A DNA stretch of 64,000 nucleotides from Coenobita brevimanus (GCA_032717465.1 CM064691.1:4430569-4494568), one strand, 5' to 3'. Counted from the first letter of the stretch, positions 10,731-23,569 are shown. Program-made: numbers and translations. The notes: a model not told the origin generated them from the sequence alone.

Positions 10731-10955
10731 CTGTGTATCGTATCAACCTATTTATCTGTGTATCGTATCAACCTATTTATCACTGTATCAAATCAGCCTA
10801 TTTATCTGTGTATCGTATCAACTTATTTATCTGTGTATCGTATCAACCTATTTATCTGTGTATCGTATTAACCTATATATCTGTGTATCGTATCAACCTA
10901 TTTATCAGTGTATTGTATCATCTTATTTACCTGTGTATCGTACCAGCCTATCTAT
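10731..10955 (+). repeat. 25-bp minisatellite, nine copies
   Basis: Nine head-to-tail units follow the pattern CTGTGTATCGTATCAACCTA plus TTTAT. Copies 1, 2, 5 and 7 are nearly identical and copies 3, 8 and 9 are diverged. The array continues at its right edge into a single partial unit. A period of 25 is not a multiple of three, so the apparent repetitive peptide is a by-product. Confidence 0.92.
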
Positions 10956-11438
10956 CCCCATACACCCGGGTCAAGAGGTCAAATACGGTGGTCACGACAG
11001 TATACCGCCCAACCTCTCACCACCACCATCACTCCAAGTAATCCTGCTTCACCATCTTAAAAAAAAAAAAAAATGGAATCTATGGCCAGAGAATTTTATG
11101 GGTTTGATATATTCTAATTGTATTACTGTATTTAAAACATGCTAACTGACTGAACGTGATTTCTTGCACAATGGATAGCATTTCAAATGAAAGTACTTTT
11201 AGAAATTATCACACTGTAGGCTGCAAAAAAATCAGTAAATAATTAGATCAAATACGGTAAATTCACAGTTTAGACATGGAAGTGTAAAGACAGTTTTCAT
11301 GTTGAGGAGTATCTTATGTGTATAATATTAAAGAAGGGTTGGCTCCACTCCCGAGTGTCCCACCGAGCACTGCAATTGATGTCTCAGTTTGAGATGCAAA
11401 TCCATAACCAAGTCGACTGGGCCAGATTCATAACCACT

Positions 11439-11488
<50 letters not shown>

Positions 11489-12294
11489 CGAGAGGAAAAC
11501 AGTAATTCCTGTCCGCTGCTGAGACAGCATTAGCAATGCAGGGGGGGTCACGCGAGAGTGGAACCAACTGGACAGGCCTAACTGTCTCACGCTTGGAAAA
11601 ATTCGGAGTAAATAGTTCATCCATATGTTTCCAAGATATGTAATTTTTAAGGGGTTTTAGTAGTTATATTGCCTTTTACTGTTGATGCTGTCACCGTTGC
11701 TCCTCTTGTAGTGGGGACAACTCTACTGTTCCGTTCCAGGTATTATCACTTATTATTATTTTTTTTTTTTTACTGAGTCAGTCGAGTAAGTCTGGGTGTT
11801 TGGGATAAATCATGAGGATGCAAGAATTACGCCCATTAAAAAAAAAAAATCCACCCTACTGAGAGAGTTGACCTTTTCTCTCCAATGTTTTATTTTTTAA
11901 TTATTATTATTAAATTCTTGTGACCCTCCATGTTGCAAAAGTGTCAGCAAGAAAAATCAGAGAAAAAATAAACAGTTACGTCGTTGGCCTCAAGGAACTA
12001 ACCCCTTAACCCAGAGGATTTTTTATTTCATTCTTGTCCTTTCTTTATATTTTGAGTCTGCTTGAGGCGTCTAGTACGGAGGAGATTAATGAAAGCTGTA
12101 TACAACCCGGCCAGTTCGAAAAGTCTATCCGGAGTTAAACAGAATCATTTTCGACAAGATAGAACATAGTAAAAATAAATATACTGTACTCAGAATGATG
12201 GATTTGTGGTTCCCTATGAGCTGAATTCAGTCGTACAGAGGCATCAAGAGTACTTCCTAACTGACATCACGATACTAAATTGGTTATCCTTTTG

Positions 12295-12343
<49 letters not shown>

Positions 12344-13130
12344 TTTTAGTGCATTTATCTTTACTACCCAGGACAATTGTGTTTAATTTGGGATTCTTGC
12401 ACTGAACTAAGTAACAAAGGCTGTTTCTATTACCCTTCTGCTAAGCTAAAGAAAAAAAGTAAAAAAGAGCATCGGAATGTAGTAAGGATAATTTAAAGCA
12501 GACATCACGGGGCTCGAATGTGTTAAACCTTTCCATACATGAGGACTTTCCCTGAGCTGCATAAAATCGTCTAGAGGTAGTAAGACGAGTGGAAAAAGAA
12601 GGCCTGAGATTGAAAGGAATAATGGTACGTGACCCCATCTACCAAAGGGACGAAGACCAACTCCATTTACCTGCCCCGTCACAGTACATGCTATTGGGTG
12701 GATAAAGTTGCCAGAAAACACGAAAAATAAAATGGTACTAGAGCCTTTACTGGCAGAATGGGTAATACAGGTTGGTGCAGCGATGATCCGACAACTCCTC
12801 TGGCTTGACCTTACCATAGTACATAAGAGGAATAAAATGGTCTGGAGGTAGCAAGAAACACCTAAATGATATTACGATAATTTACTCTCTTCTGGCAGAG
12901 CGACCGATCCTTCATGGAGCAAGGCCGGTCTGCCATCCCGTTACACCTGGCAGTGCTACAGTACCGCGGATCATCTGCACGATTTGGGTTACCAAGTGCC
13001 CAGTCCTCTTTCGCCACCCAGCTGTTGTCCAGCCACCTTGCCTGCCTTGCTCCCACCCACAGAGCTGGAAATACATGCACATGAACAAAAGGAATTAATA
13101 TACACAGACGGGAAACAACAATAGGAGCTA
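10956..13130. other. Unassigned stretch with short simple repeats
   Basis: It contains (GA)n at 11441-11480, poly-T at 11758-11771, poly-A near 11839 and (CT)n at 12300-12339. I recognise no coding gene or transposon. Confidence 0.5.
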
Positions 13131-13131
13131 A

Positions 13132-13132
<1 letters not shown>

Positions 13133-13179
<47 letters not shown>

Positions 13180-13234
13180 AATTATATATATATATATATA
13201 GATAGGTAGATAGATAGATAGATAGATAGATAGA
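13133..13234. repeat. (CA)n-(TA)n-(GATA)n compound microsatellite
   Basis: The tract has CA at 13133-13174, TA at 13183-13200 and GATA at 13200-13234. It abuts the truncated 3' side of the LINE fragment that follows. Confidence 0.95.
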
Positions 13235-14870
13235 TGAAGAAGTCAGGGGGGAAGTAGTCATGAAGGAACAGCATCAGAATCGTCTAAGGTGGTATTGGAT
13301 TAGAAAGTGAGTGAAGAGTTTTGCTTTATCAGTTGAAGAAACGGCTTCAGTGCCATCAAAGAGGGAATGATGATGAAATAAAGTTGTTAGAAAGGTATTG
13401 GGGAAGATGGGAGAAGAAGTGCGAAAAACTTGATTCGGCGAGGTCAGAGCATGTAGTATTAATGAAATTATTTTTAGCAGACTGAAGAAAAGACAGCATG
13501 ATTCCGCGCAGAAACAGAATAGAGATGAGATTCAAGGGTGGGATGGCTTAGGTACCTTATTTACTCCTTGTTGTGGACAGCATCAGAACATCCGTGATCA
13601 AATTAGTTTTTTCATTAGTCGCAGGATAAGAGAAAGGAATGAATGGTTCCATGCCCAAGAGCATAACCTCCGTAATGCACAAGGCACACTCAGATGGCTC
13701 TCGGCCATGCAAACAACAATCATTCCAGGGGAAATTAATGAAGTTCTGCCTGAGGCCTCCCAAACAGCAGCTCCAAAGCGCCACAACCGCCACTTCTTGG
13801 GAGAGTCCACAGGCTTTACTGGATCAATGGGACAAGTTAATGTGATAAGGCTATGATCGGAGAAGCCTAACGGAAAAAAAGGAATAACAGCATAAGCAGA
13901 AGGATTAGTTGTAAGGAAAAGGTTAAGTATGTTGGAACTCTCTCTAAGGCGGTCAGGGATACTCGTACAGGTAGGGTACTGTACAAGCTTCTCTAGGTCA
14001 TTAAGGATAGAAAAGATGTAGACTTGTTCGCCAGATGGATCAGTGAAAGAAGAGGAAAGCCAAGGTTGTGACGAACATTGAAATCTCCTAGAATGGAGAT
14101 TTCAGGGAATTGAGAAACTGATAGGACATTTTCCATCTTAGAAGTGAGATAATCAATGAATATTTTCATAGCCAGTAGAATTGGGGGATAAGTATACAGG
14201 ACAGAAATATTTAGTCAGATAATGTTAGGACAGCCGATGCCAGAGAGTAGAGGATTCAGAAGATTCAAGTTCAAGAACACGATAAGATATGCTGTTGCGT
14301 ACATACACACAACAGGTACCTTTGGTTTTAAAGTGAGTAAAGAGAATGTAGGAGGATACAGAGAATGATTTGCTATCAGTCGCTTCAGACAGCTAATTCT
14401 CGGTGAGGAAGAGAAAATGAGGTTTAGAGGACGAGGGGTGGTATTCAACAGAGAAATAAATAGAGGAAATGCAATGAATGCTGCAGAAACGAAGAAGAGG
14501 CAAGTCTGACAGTGGTTCCAAGCATCTCTCTTGGCCGTCACAGGGAGAGGGGTGGCTTTTATTCCTCCCACCCCCCACATCCCCAGTGGATGAGTGTTGA
14601 GAGGCCATTATTTGTTATTACATTTAAGAATAGGAAATGTCGTGCGTATGTGCATGTAGTTTGGTGTTGACAGTTAGAGGAACTTGTATTGGAGAGCATG
14701 CTGGCCTACTGTCTGTGTTACTGAAACACTGAAAAAGTTGAGCAAAGGGGGATGGTCAGAAGCTAAACCCGAAGCTGTAACGGGAGCTCCAAGTCTCCCT
14801 GTCATCAGTTTTCCATCCAACCTGGGAGTACCACCCTGTTCGATTGGTGCTACAGTCTGCAGGATACGCT
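13235..14870 (-). mobile_element. Jockey/CR1-type LINE, 3'-truncated copy
   Basis: On the minus strand the 5' leader lies at about 14600-14870, matching 670-930 inverted. An endonuclease domain follows at about 13800-14590, with the NIR-equivalent start near 14480 and a GDFN-like segment near 14085. The linker WRFGAAVWEA is at 13765-13795, and the start of the RT fingers reaches 13235. Everything 3' of that is missing. The frame is broken at many places. This copy confirms that the leader belongs to the element. Confidence 0.85.
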
Positions 14871-15159
<289 letters not shown>

Positions 15160-15436
15160 TCAATTCTTCACTGGTTGATGAATATAGGTGTTCATTCCCT
15201 CTGTTGTGGGAAGTGGGAGAACTTTTTCAACAATTATTGTGAGAAGGGAGTCTAGATTTTTAGGGCTATGAGTTGCTTGAACGATTTCTTTTTTCTTCGT
15301 TTTATAAAAAAATATTGACACTGATCAAACTGTGGTAGGTGAGACAGCCCACCTTTCTTTCAGTCAGTGTAGTATAATTTTCAGTTGACTCTATACCCCC
15401 CCCCCCAAAAAAAAAGCAAATAATATCTTCCGGTCC

Positions 15437-16065
15437 AAGATACCATTCACCAACTTGTGTGGTAACCATATAACAAAACTGACAGCCTGGTGATGTAGTG
15501 GTTTAAGGAACTTCTACAAGATTTGACCAATAGGAGTTCTGGAAATTATCGATAATTTATCCGCTCCGCGCTGACGATTTCGTTGTAAGTTTTTTTCTTC
15601 AATGCTGGTGACTATTCAAACAGTTTTACTGCGTGCATTTATTGTTTGTGAGAATAAATGCGCCGAAAATAATTCTCGGCGAAATATGCGTGATGCTGGG
15701 TGGAGATCATTCACAGGTTGATTAGGATGAGTTAGGTTAGGTTAGTTTGACCTGATAGGTATTGGGAGCTTTCATGGTAAGGCATAGTGGCAGTCCTGGG
15801 TGGTTAAAACTGTGATGGGCGGGGTGGGGGGGGGGAGGCGGCAGCCTCCAAGCTGGGATAAGGTATGATGTACTCGACTCGTCCAGTCGGCGAGATCGTA
15901 TGAAGACATGCTGCCGTAGGCGTCCCACGCAGCTACATTATCTATAATAACCGGAGTTTTCATTAAAGGGAGGGTTGGGGTTTATTGCTGACATAATGCC
16001 ACTCAGTGACAAGAGAGGCTGGTCACCCGCATGTTAAATGTTAGGAATCAGTAACTTAGCTCTCC
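15437..16065 (+). mobile_element. Composite SINE, diverged copy interrupted by unrelated DNA
   Basis: 15455-15510 matches the end of the 5' module and the start of the tRNA-like body (GGTAACCATATAAC, then GGTGATGTAGTGGTTTAAG). 15965-16065 matches the later body (GGGTTGGGGTTTATTGCT, ATAATGCCACTCAG, CATGTTAAATGT). About 450 bp between, including a G-run at 15826-15835, have no counterpart in the copies at 9372 and 23570. That suggests a later insertion or replacement. Confidence 0.6.
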
Positions 16066-17084
16066 TGATGATGAAAAAAATGGATAATACATACATAGAC
16101 AGTTTACTGTTTACAGAAAGTGGTTGGCATGTTAGGCAACATGAAATTACTAATTTCATACACAATGGACATTTGGTAATTTATTTGGACAAGTGTGCTT
16201 CTTTCCAGCTGAATTATCTCTTAACAGCACTGAAACTGTGAGGAAGAAAATGCACCTGCATCGAAGGAACTCTTACCACTGTGAAGAAGCTTAATTCTCC
16301 ATCCCAGTGATCAGTGGAGCTACACTTGTCACATGCAGCCATACTAGACGATCAGATGAAAGCGTTTCCCACATAGTAATCGCCTGGGCCGGCCCTGAGA
16401 AGCAGGCTCAAGCCTCCTTCAAACTCCTGTGATAATTCACGTCAAACCATGGCCACTGATGTCTTGCAGCGATAAAACAACTTTGCTGTGGCAGAAATCA
16501 GACTTACTCTGAACCAAAGGGTATTAAGAATTTCTGGGTATAACGATATAGCCAACTTGGTAAACTGAACTTAAGGTACAGCGTCCATACTCATGCTAGT
16601 GAATACAAATGACTGTTGTTCTGAAAAAAAAAAATGAAAAATGGAAACTAGGATAACGTAAGACTTATTAAGATCAGAAGACCAAGTGAGGAACTCAGAG
16701 AACTGTACCGTCATCAGCGTATGGGAAGGCGTTTCCTATGGGAGAAGGAAGGAAATTCCATGAAAAGGCTTCAAGTAGCCACAGTCTCCAAGTATATCCC
16801 ATTAAGTTTGCTTATTACACGGACATACGAGGATATATAAAAATAATTTTGCATAGCTAATTTATATGCTTAAAATGTCATGTCCAGATTTGCATTCGTA
16901 TAAAAACTGATCCTGAGCAATGAATATGTATCAGAACAAGCAGAAAACAAATCAGTTTACTCTCACACATGATAGAAAATACCTTCTTAATAATGCGAGG
17001 ATTCTAATAACCTTAATTTCTTATAAAGGTACTGTACCAGTACATTAACAGAAGCATAGGCCCTGAAAAATCAGTTTTTATCTT
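16066..17084. other. Unassigned non-coding stretch
   Basis: It is AT-rich with no recognisable gene or repeat. Poly-A lies at 16624-16633. Confidence 0.5.
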
Positions 17085-17460
17085 GAAAAATGACACATTT
17101 TGTTGTGGTAGGGATAGCGAACATCATCCACTAACGATAGAGTGCTGCCAACATCTTCTTTCACCAATATTAGTCTTTTTCTGCGTCTGCCCTCCACTCT
17201 TCTTATTTCTACCATCTTACCTATTACTTTTTATTACTCTTCTTTCCTTTGCAGGTGGCTTTACATTGAGTGATTTCCTGTAAGCCAGGAAACCATTTTC
17301 AACTATGGATGGTAACCATAAAACCAACCAACACGTGTTCCCTACTTGTCAACAAGTCGGTTGACGGAGGGTTAGTGCCCCTCCCTTAAAACCACTAACT
17401 CAAAGACAAACGGCCACCCCTTACGGGATTTTGAAGTCTGGTTATAAATAGACAGAAGAC
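17085..17460 (+). mobile_element. Short RTE-A-derived non-autonomous element (5' UTR fused to 3' tail), copy 1
   Basis: The 5' part (about 17098-17410) matches the 5' end of the RTE-A LINE at 60660-60890. Shared blocks are GGTGGCTTTACATTGAGTGA, GGTAACCATAAAACCAACC, TGTCAACAAGTCGGTTG and GAGGGTTAGTGCC. It then passes at ACTAACTCAAAGACAAACGG into the RTE-A 3' end, CCACCCCTTACGGGATT. All LINE coding sequence is absent. The same junction occurs at 36610-36915, so this is a family rather than a one-off deletion. Confidence 0.75.
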
Positions 17461-18414
17461 ACATTTTCTTAGTCCTGGGAGAGGGTAGCCTTCCTACACC
17501 CCCAGCTTCGAATGCCTGTGCATACTGTGCTACAAAAACAAAAAAAGAAGGAAGATGATGTTAAATATTTGATCTACAGCCTCATAAATGGCAATAGCGA
17601 AAAACAATCTATAATTTAGAGAGTAGCTGTCCTAAAAGTAACTTAAGAAAAAAAAATGGTACATGATAACGATAAGCCAGGTTTTATCTCCCCAAAAAAT
17701 GGATCGTGACGAAAAATGTCGAAACATTTTTTTCAAAGATGCCGCAAAGAAAAAAAAAAAAAACGAAATTCATTGTACGTTTATGATGAGAGGTATTAAT
17801 CCAAAAATATACAAGAAAAAGTAAAGTACACTGCAGTAGGACTTGTAAATGGAATGACAGATGGGAAATGTTGGTGGGATTCAGAGAAAGGAACAGTCTC
17901 AGGGTGATAAGTACATTCTTTCAGAAACGAGAAAGAAGAAAGTGGGTCTGGAGGGGACCATATAGTGAAAGAAGGAGTAAGACAAATATCACTCTCTCAT
18001 ACATACATACACTGATGCAAAGAAATGCGTACCTGTGTAGAACATATTTTTTATTTATTTATTTATTCTTTGTTTGCTTAATCCCGGACTCAGTGACCTA
18101 GCTAACCATCAACCAGTTATCCATCTGCTTTGGTCGGGCCGTCCTACAGGTACAACACAGAAAATACACCGCAAAGGGATCGCCGTAAGTTTATGGTTGA
18201 CAATGCTTCACCAAGTTCTGACCAGAGTCCTTCCCACGGCGAGGTACGGGAAAACACGGGGAAATTTGACTCCCAAGCGGACGCCGTAGGTGCTCCATCC
18301 AGGGTACACATCACTACTACGTGTAGGCGTCCCTTCTGCTTATCAAGAAGACTGAGTAAATATAGGAAACTGTTATGTATTGGTGACCAGACAGGTAAAA
18401 CTTCATCTCAAGAC

Positions 18415-18454
<40 letters not shown>

Positions 18455-18780
18455 TTTCAAAGGAAATGATCAAACCTTGTAGTTGTGAGACAGAAGACAG
18501 GAGAGTTATTGTGTAAGCTCTGAATAAAACTCTGCTATTAATGGATGAAGTTAATATCAGCAAAAATCAGATTAACGAAAATGTCAAGAAAACAGTAAAC
18601 GAATAAAAGGCTCGTCCAGGGAATATGATGGTAATGATAAGGCGAGGCGATACTGATGCATTATCTCTAAAGAAGATGGTAAATAAAAATAAATAACACA
18701 AATCGCAAATGTTACCACGAACAAACATTAAGAAACATTAAGGAGTGGAAGAAGCCTGATGGTTACCACTCAAAAGCTTG
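17461..18780. other. Unassigned stretch with short simple repeats
   Basis: It contains poly-A at 17750-17763, ATTT repeats near 18045-18066 and (GA)n at 18416-18450. No gene is recognised. Confidence 0.5.
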
Positions 18781-18788
18781 GTGTAGAA

Positions 18789-19090
18789 CAGGGCTATTAA
18801 ACTACTCCAGAAGTAAGGCCGAATTATGAATCTCAGACAACAAAAGGGCCATACATTATTTTTACCTGTATTTTTTCCCTCTATCTAAACACTTACACGC
18901 AGAAAGAAATGAGATATATTTGGGGGGGTTACATATTCCGCTAAATACTATTACAAATAGAAGAACGCAAAACTTTATGTTATATGCTTGTTTATTTGTT
19001 TATTTCCATTCTTCTGAGTGGGTCAAAGGGCCAAACAAAAACGACTTAAGGGCCAGATTTGTCCCGCGGGCCGTCACTTGAATAGCCCTG
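18789..19090. mobile_element. hAT-type MITE with 8-bp TSD (302 bp)
   Basis: The terminal inverted repeats begin CAGGGCTATTAAA on the left and CAGGGCTATTCAA on the right, read inward. They are flanked by identical 8-bp copies GTGTAGAA at 18781-18788 and 19091-19098. Eight-base duplications and CAGGG termini are typical of hAT elements. There is no transposase inside, so it is non-autonomous. Confidence 0.9.
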
Positions 19091-19098
19091 GTGTAGAA

Positions 19099-19983
19099 AG
19101 AGGCCAGATGTTTGTTCTGATAGACCTAAGAAGAAGTAGCGAGGAAGAGAGATGATCTGATCAAAACAGCTGAAAACAGACCCTAAGGGGAAGCAAAGAA
19201 TAAAAACTAATGAAGTGAAAAAAAGAGGAAAAAAAATAATTGTGTAATGGTTATAAATAACAATATTATAATCACAGAATAAGTTCAGGAGAGGCAGCTG
19301 GTAGACACAGTAATTCCAGCATTCTGTTACAAGAAATAAGGAAATCTTGAGAGGAATGAAGAAGGCAAAGGCAGGAAATGATGACGATTTCACAACCAGC
19401 CTTATTATTGATACCGATATAGGTGGCTTTTCATTAAAATGAACTATCAAAATTGTTTCTGAAATTCTTAAAATCAAAGCATTGGAAAATCACTTATTTT
19501 ATTCTGGCTCATTAGGATGCGGCTTGCTAAAGATCCAAAGTACAATCATCAAAAAAACATCATCTCCCGACCACATACGAACATTTCACAAATAGCTTGG
19601 CAAATCGAATTAGTCCTAGGCTTGATGGAAACGAGCCAGGAGGACAAACCGGGTTTTGTAGCTGTTACTCAACCACTGACAGTTTTCAAGTCATTAACCA
19701 ACTGGTTGTGAAAAGTTAAGAAGCTAATAAACCTTTGTACATTTATTCATTGTCAAGAAACAAATGATTTGAAATAGCGGCAGTGATATGAGAAATTCGT
19801 GGACAAGGTGTGAAAGAAATATATGTTTAAGTAATAGGAGATATTTATGGCTATAACACTGTTGCCGTATAGTTGCCTATGAATACTAGGAAAATGTAGA
19901 ATGGTATTAAGGAGACACATTTTCACCCACGTTGTTCACTGAATGCTTAAATGCCACTTTGAGAAGTTGAGTGTGAGGTGGCA
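19099..19983. other. Unassigned non-coding stretch
   Basis: No gene or known repeat is recognised. The 143-codon minus-strand frame at 19046-19477 overlaps the MITE end and has no family motif. Confidence 0.5.
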
Positions 19984-21290
19984 AATAATAATAATAATCT
20001 ATCTATCTATAGCCCGACGCCCTAATCCCGCAAAGGGTGGCCGCGGACAAAACGCCTCCAAGTCGCTCTGTCACCCACCATTTGACTACCCTCCCCCCAG
20101 CTCACTCCTCCCTCCCTCATATACCTCTCAACTCCATCCCTCCACCTCATCCTCGGTCTACCCCTCCCTCTCCCTCCCTCCACCTCATCCTCGGTCTACC
20201 CCTCCCTCTCCCTCCCTCCACCTCACCTACATACACCCTCTTAGTCAGTCTTTCATTCTCCATTCTCTCCATATGTCCAAACCACCTCAGTGTATTTCTC
20301 CTAATCTTCTCAACCACATCCACATCCACCCTGCAACGTTCCTTCACTTCTTCATTCGTCAACCTGTCCCTCCATGTCACTCCACATGCTCCTCTCAAGT
20401 AGCTCATTTCCACTGCTCTCACTCTTGACTTGTTCCCCTCTTGCAAGGTCCACGCCTCGCTTCCATACGTCAGGGTAGGGATCACAATACTATCATGCAG
20501 TGACTTCTTAACTTCCATACTCACCTTCCTATTTCTCATCACTGCTTTCAGTGAAGCAACAACCTTCCTTCCCTGCTGTACCCTTTCACGCACTTCATCC
20601 CCCAAAGTTCCATCCTTACTCATCACACTACCCAAGTACTTGAATGCACTCACATTCTCCATATCCTCACCATCCAACCTCACTGTACATTCTGTGACTT
20701 CATTCCTCTCAAACACCATAACTTTACTTTTGTTTACATTAACTTTCAGCTTCCTCCTCCTCCTCCTACACGCTGTCCCAAATTCATTCACCAAACCTTG
20801 CAACTCCCATTCATCTTCACTCAACAATACTGTATCATCAGCAAACAGCAACACCGGAATCTTCCACATCTCACCCTCATTCATTAGAGCCACCCCCACA
20901 TCCACTGCCCTACCTTGCACCTCCTTTACAACCCCATCCATGTATATATTAAACAGCCATGGAGACATCACACAACCCCGTTTCAGTCCCATATTGAGAT
21001 CAAAGAACTCACTCAGCTCACCATCCACTCGCACCATAGCCCTAGCTCCTTCATACATACTCTTCACAGCACTCAACAATTTCCCCTCCATTCCATATCT
21101 TCTTAATACCTTCCACATACCTTGCCTATCTATTCTGTCATAAGCTTTCTCCAAGTCCATAAAGGTAGCATACACTTTCTTTCCCTTCTCTGGATACTTC
21201 TCCACTAAACATCTTAGAACAAATATCTGATCCACACACCTTTTTCCCTTTCTAAATCCCCTTCCTAAAATTTTGGGTGGTTTGGTTTGC
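19984..21290 (-). mobile_element. RTE-A LINE, 5'-truncated copy with (GATA)n tail
   Basis: On the minus strand the element starts abruptly near 21290, inside the RT at GFRKGKRCVDQIF. It ends with the family 3' terminus GCGGGATTAGGGCGTCGGGC and a short (ATAG)n tail at 19998-20012. The coding part is described separately. It is 5'-truncated, as expected for incomplete target-primed reverse transcription. Confidence 0.9.
20147..21285 (-). pseudogene. RTE-type reverse transcriptase, C-terminal two thirds
   Basis: This is the palm and thumb of a LINE reverse transcriptase, open for about 380 codons. Motifs in order are FMDLEKAYDRIDR (about 21150), GCVMSPWLFNIYMDG (about 20950), the catalytic LLFADDTVLLSED (about 20835), KYLGSVMSKDG (about 20630), and the late LRWFGHMERMENERLTKR typical of RTE-like elements (about 20255). 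The reading frame ends early because a 38-bp segment is tandemly duplicated at about 20143-20218, shifting the frame in the GRGRPRMRWREG region. The endonuclease is absent. Confidence 0.9.
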
Positions 21291-21337
21291 CTATATATAC
21301 TAGCATATAAGCCCATCTCCAGCTACACCCTCCTGGT

Positions 21338-21484
21338 GTAACAAAACAGCGTGCCCTGCGAGACACGAATTCCTTTGTACATAATACTTTGGTGGAGGCA
21401 AACTCCTGCATCGTAAACTCCAATATATCTATGTGACAAAACAACGTGCCCTGCGAGACACGAGTTCCTGTGAACATAATACTT
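21338..21484. repeat. Pair of ~53-bp direct repeats
   Basis: 21338-21390 and 21431-21484 share GTGCCCTGCGAGACACGA and flanking sequence ending ACATAATACTT. The offset is 93 bp. The origin is unknown and no LTR-like ends are seen. Confidence 0.8.
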
Positions 21485-21759
21485 GGCCTCATGGTCCTGT
21501 TGACCGTAATAAATTGATTAAAACAAAGCCACACAATATTTTGAACTTGAAAACAAATAAGTGAAGCAGTTTTTTCGTTTACAGTTATTAATTAGTTGCA
21601 AAAGAAACAACTTAGCGGCTGCTCTTGACTAATAAGTCTCGGTAGGCGTCTACTCCAAGCCAGGTTATGAGGGCGAAGCTTGAAAGCCCTCTACAGGAGC
21701 AAGTGCACCACGTCCCGAAATGCAGGAAGCACTTGTCCTACCTAAATAATGATATGCAC

Positions 21760-21762
<3 letters not shown>

Positions 21763-21802
<40 letters not shown>
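21763..21802. repeat. (CA)n microsatellite
   Basis: This is a CA dinucleotide tract of about 40 bp. Confidence 0.97.
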
Positions 21803-21806
<4 letters not shown>

Positions 21807-21879
21807 CAGTGTAGTTTACTCGTGCCAGTAGATACAAAGAACACTGTTCTAGTCCTCTTTGGACCTACCTGCAGTATTT

Positions 21880-22195
21880 AACCCCTTTGGATCTCTCCCC
21901 CAAGGACCTATTGGCCCTCTCGATTCTCGGCATTTTTCCCCCATGGATCGATATTTTATTCAATGGACCTATTTTTTCCATAGCCCTATTTCCAGTCATG
22001 AACCTACTTTCTCCTATGAATCTATTCCCCCCATGGATCTTTTTTTTTTTTTTTTGCCTCATGAACCACATTCCCAGTATGAATCTATTTTTTTCATAGA
22101 CTTACTACATGGACCTATTTTCTCCTTGAACTTATTTTCTTTCCTTTGACCTATTATCCCCCCTTGGACCTATTTTCCCCATGGACCTGTTGAAT
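21880..22195 (+). repeat. Degenerate ~20-bp minisatellite
   Basis: About fifteen diverged units are built around CCCATGGACCTATTTT, with a poly-T expansion at 22039-22055. The repeated codons give the false peptide frames in this stretch. Confidence 0.7.
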
Positions 22196-22781
22196 GGATT
22201 GAGTGTTACAGAAGTGGCGTTAGGTGGAGAATGTAGAGAGGGTTGAGTGGGTGGAGAGCAGAAGGTGATGTAGGTTGAAATGGTAATGGGTAGTAGGATA
22301 GGGTGGGCGTAAGGCACCCTGTGAAAATGGGCGTTCTAGGCTGACCTGTATGGGCGTTGCGATATGTTTTCAAACTTTTTCCAGACAAAACAATGGGAAC
22401 ACTAGAGTACACATGGACAAGTCTTGTAAAAGTAGTACTTTGGTACGCAGATAGCAAGGACCAGAGTGAATAGGTACTTTAACTGAATATTCTTGCTTAC
22501 CAACCTGTGAGTATGTAGTAAGTGGGTAGCTGGCGACTGAAGGAGATGGAGGTAAGGCCTGGCTGGGTGGAACACAGTGAATGAGCAAGACTTGTGCGTG
22601 CACGGGCGGCCGTCTCTAACTCACTGATCCCATAGGCAACACACACAACTCCCCTTCGCCCATTGCTTCTGACTGGATGACAACCTGACCCGTGTTCTCG
22701 TTGGCATGGGATCTTTCATAAACCTACCTTTCTTGGCGATTTATTTTGCATAGCACACTCTGTTATCTCAGATAGAGATAG

Positions 22782-22836
<55 letters not shown>

Positions 22837-22980
22837 GAAGAAGTAGAGGTAGGCAAAGGGAAACCTGGTTGAGGACAATGAAAAAAGAAGCAGGAAAGGA
22901 GTGTTGGTGGGACCTGAAGGAGATGTCAAGAGACAAATATTGGTGGAGAGAGTTCATCGAGGACCTATGCATCCCGTGGG
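22196..22980. other. Unassigned stretch with (GATA)n/(GA)n
   Basis: A compound (GATA)n-(GA)n tract lies at 22771-22833. Nothing else is recognised. Confidence 0.5.
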
Positions 22981-23000
22981 GTGCCATAGGAAATGATTGT

Positions 23001-23002
<2 letters not shown>

Positions 23003-23057
<55 letters not shown>
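23003..23057. repeat. (TA)n microsatellite
   Basis: This is a pure TA tract of about 55 bp. The flanks are not recognised as a retroelement. Confidence 0.97.
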
Positions 23058-23059
<2 letters not shown>

Positions 23060-23569
23060 AAGGCAATATATGTCTCTGGGGAAGAAGGGGATATGACAAT
23101 TCTATTTCCACGAGAGATCAACCCCGTGATTCTTTCCTGCAGTTTGTGATTAAGTTCGCTATTGACTGGTTTTCGCTCGGTAAACAAGAAGGATAACCAC
23201 TGTCCAGTCTGATCTGTTACTGTATTGATCTTCCCAGCTGAGGGTACACATGTGGTATTGATTTTCTCTTGCCTTGAGTATAATGACCAAAATTCAAAAG
23301 CTCTTCAGTTGTACCATAGAAGAGTCGGAGTTTATTGTAAACGTATGGCTGAATGCTTGAATATTGCCTTATCGATGTTCTTTAGGGCAGTACATTGGCG
23401 AGTGTTGGGACTTGCTACATTGACGGTGGCTGTACCACTACTGGGTTTATTAACAATGCATTACTACGGCTTTAATATTTCTCAGCGTTCAGGACTTTTT
23501 CTGCATTTGTCGACTCCATACACCATTACGAGCATACGAAAAGTACAGTATTGTTTCGTTATACTGTAT
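23058..23569. other. Unassigned stretch
   Basis: A 140-codon plus-strand frame (23225-23647) runs into the adjacent SINE. It has no recognisable domain, so I do not call it a gene. Confidence 0.4.

Noticed and set aside
10731..10955. CRISPR-like array
   Set aside because: The units are contiguous without unique spacers, and the genome is eukaryotic.
20430..21143. 237-codon plus-strand frame
   Set aside because: It is the antisense shadow of the RTE-A reverse transcriptase on the minus strand.
21338..21484. LTRs of a retrotransposon
   Set aside because: They are too short and close, with no primer binding site, polypurine tract or gag-pol frame.
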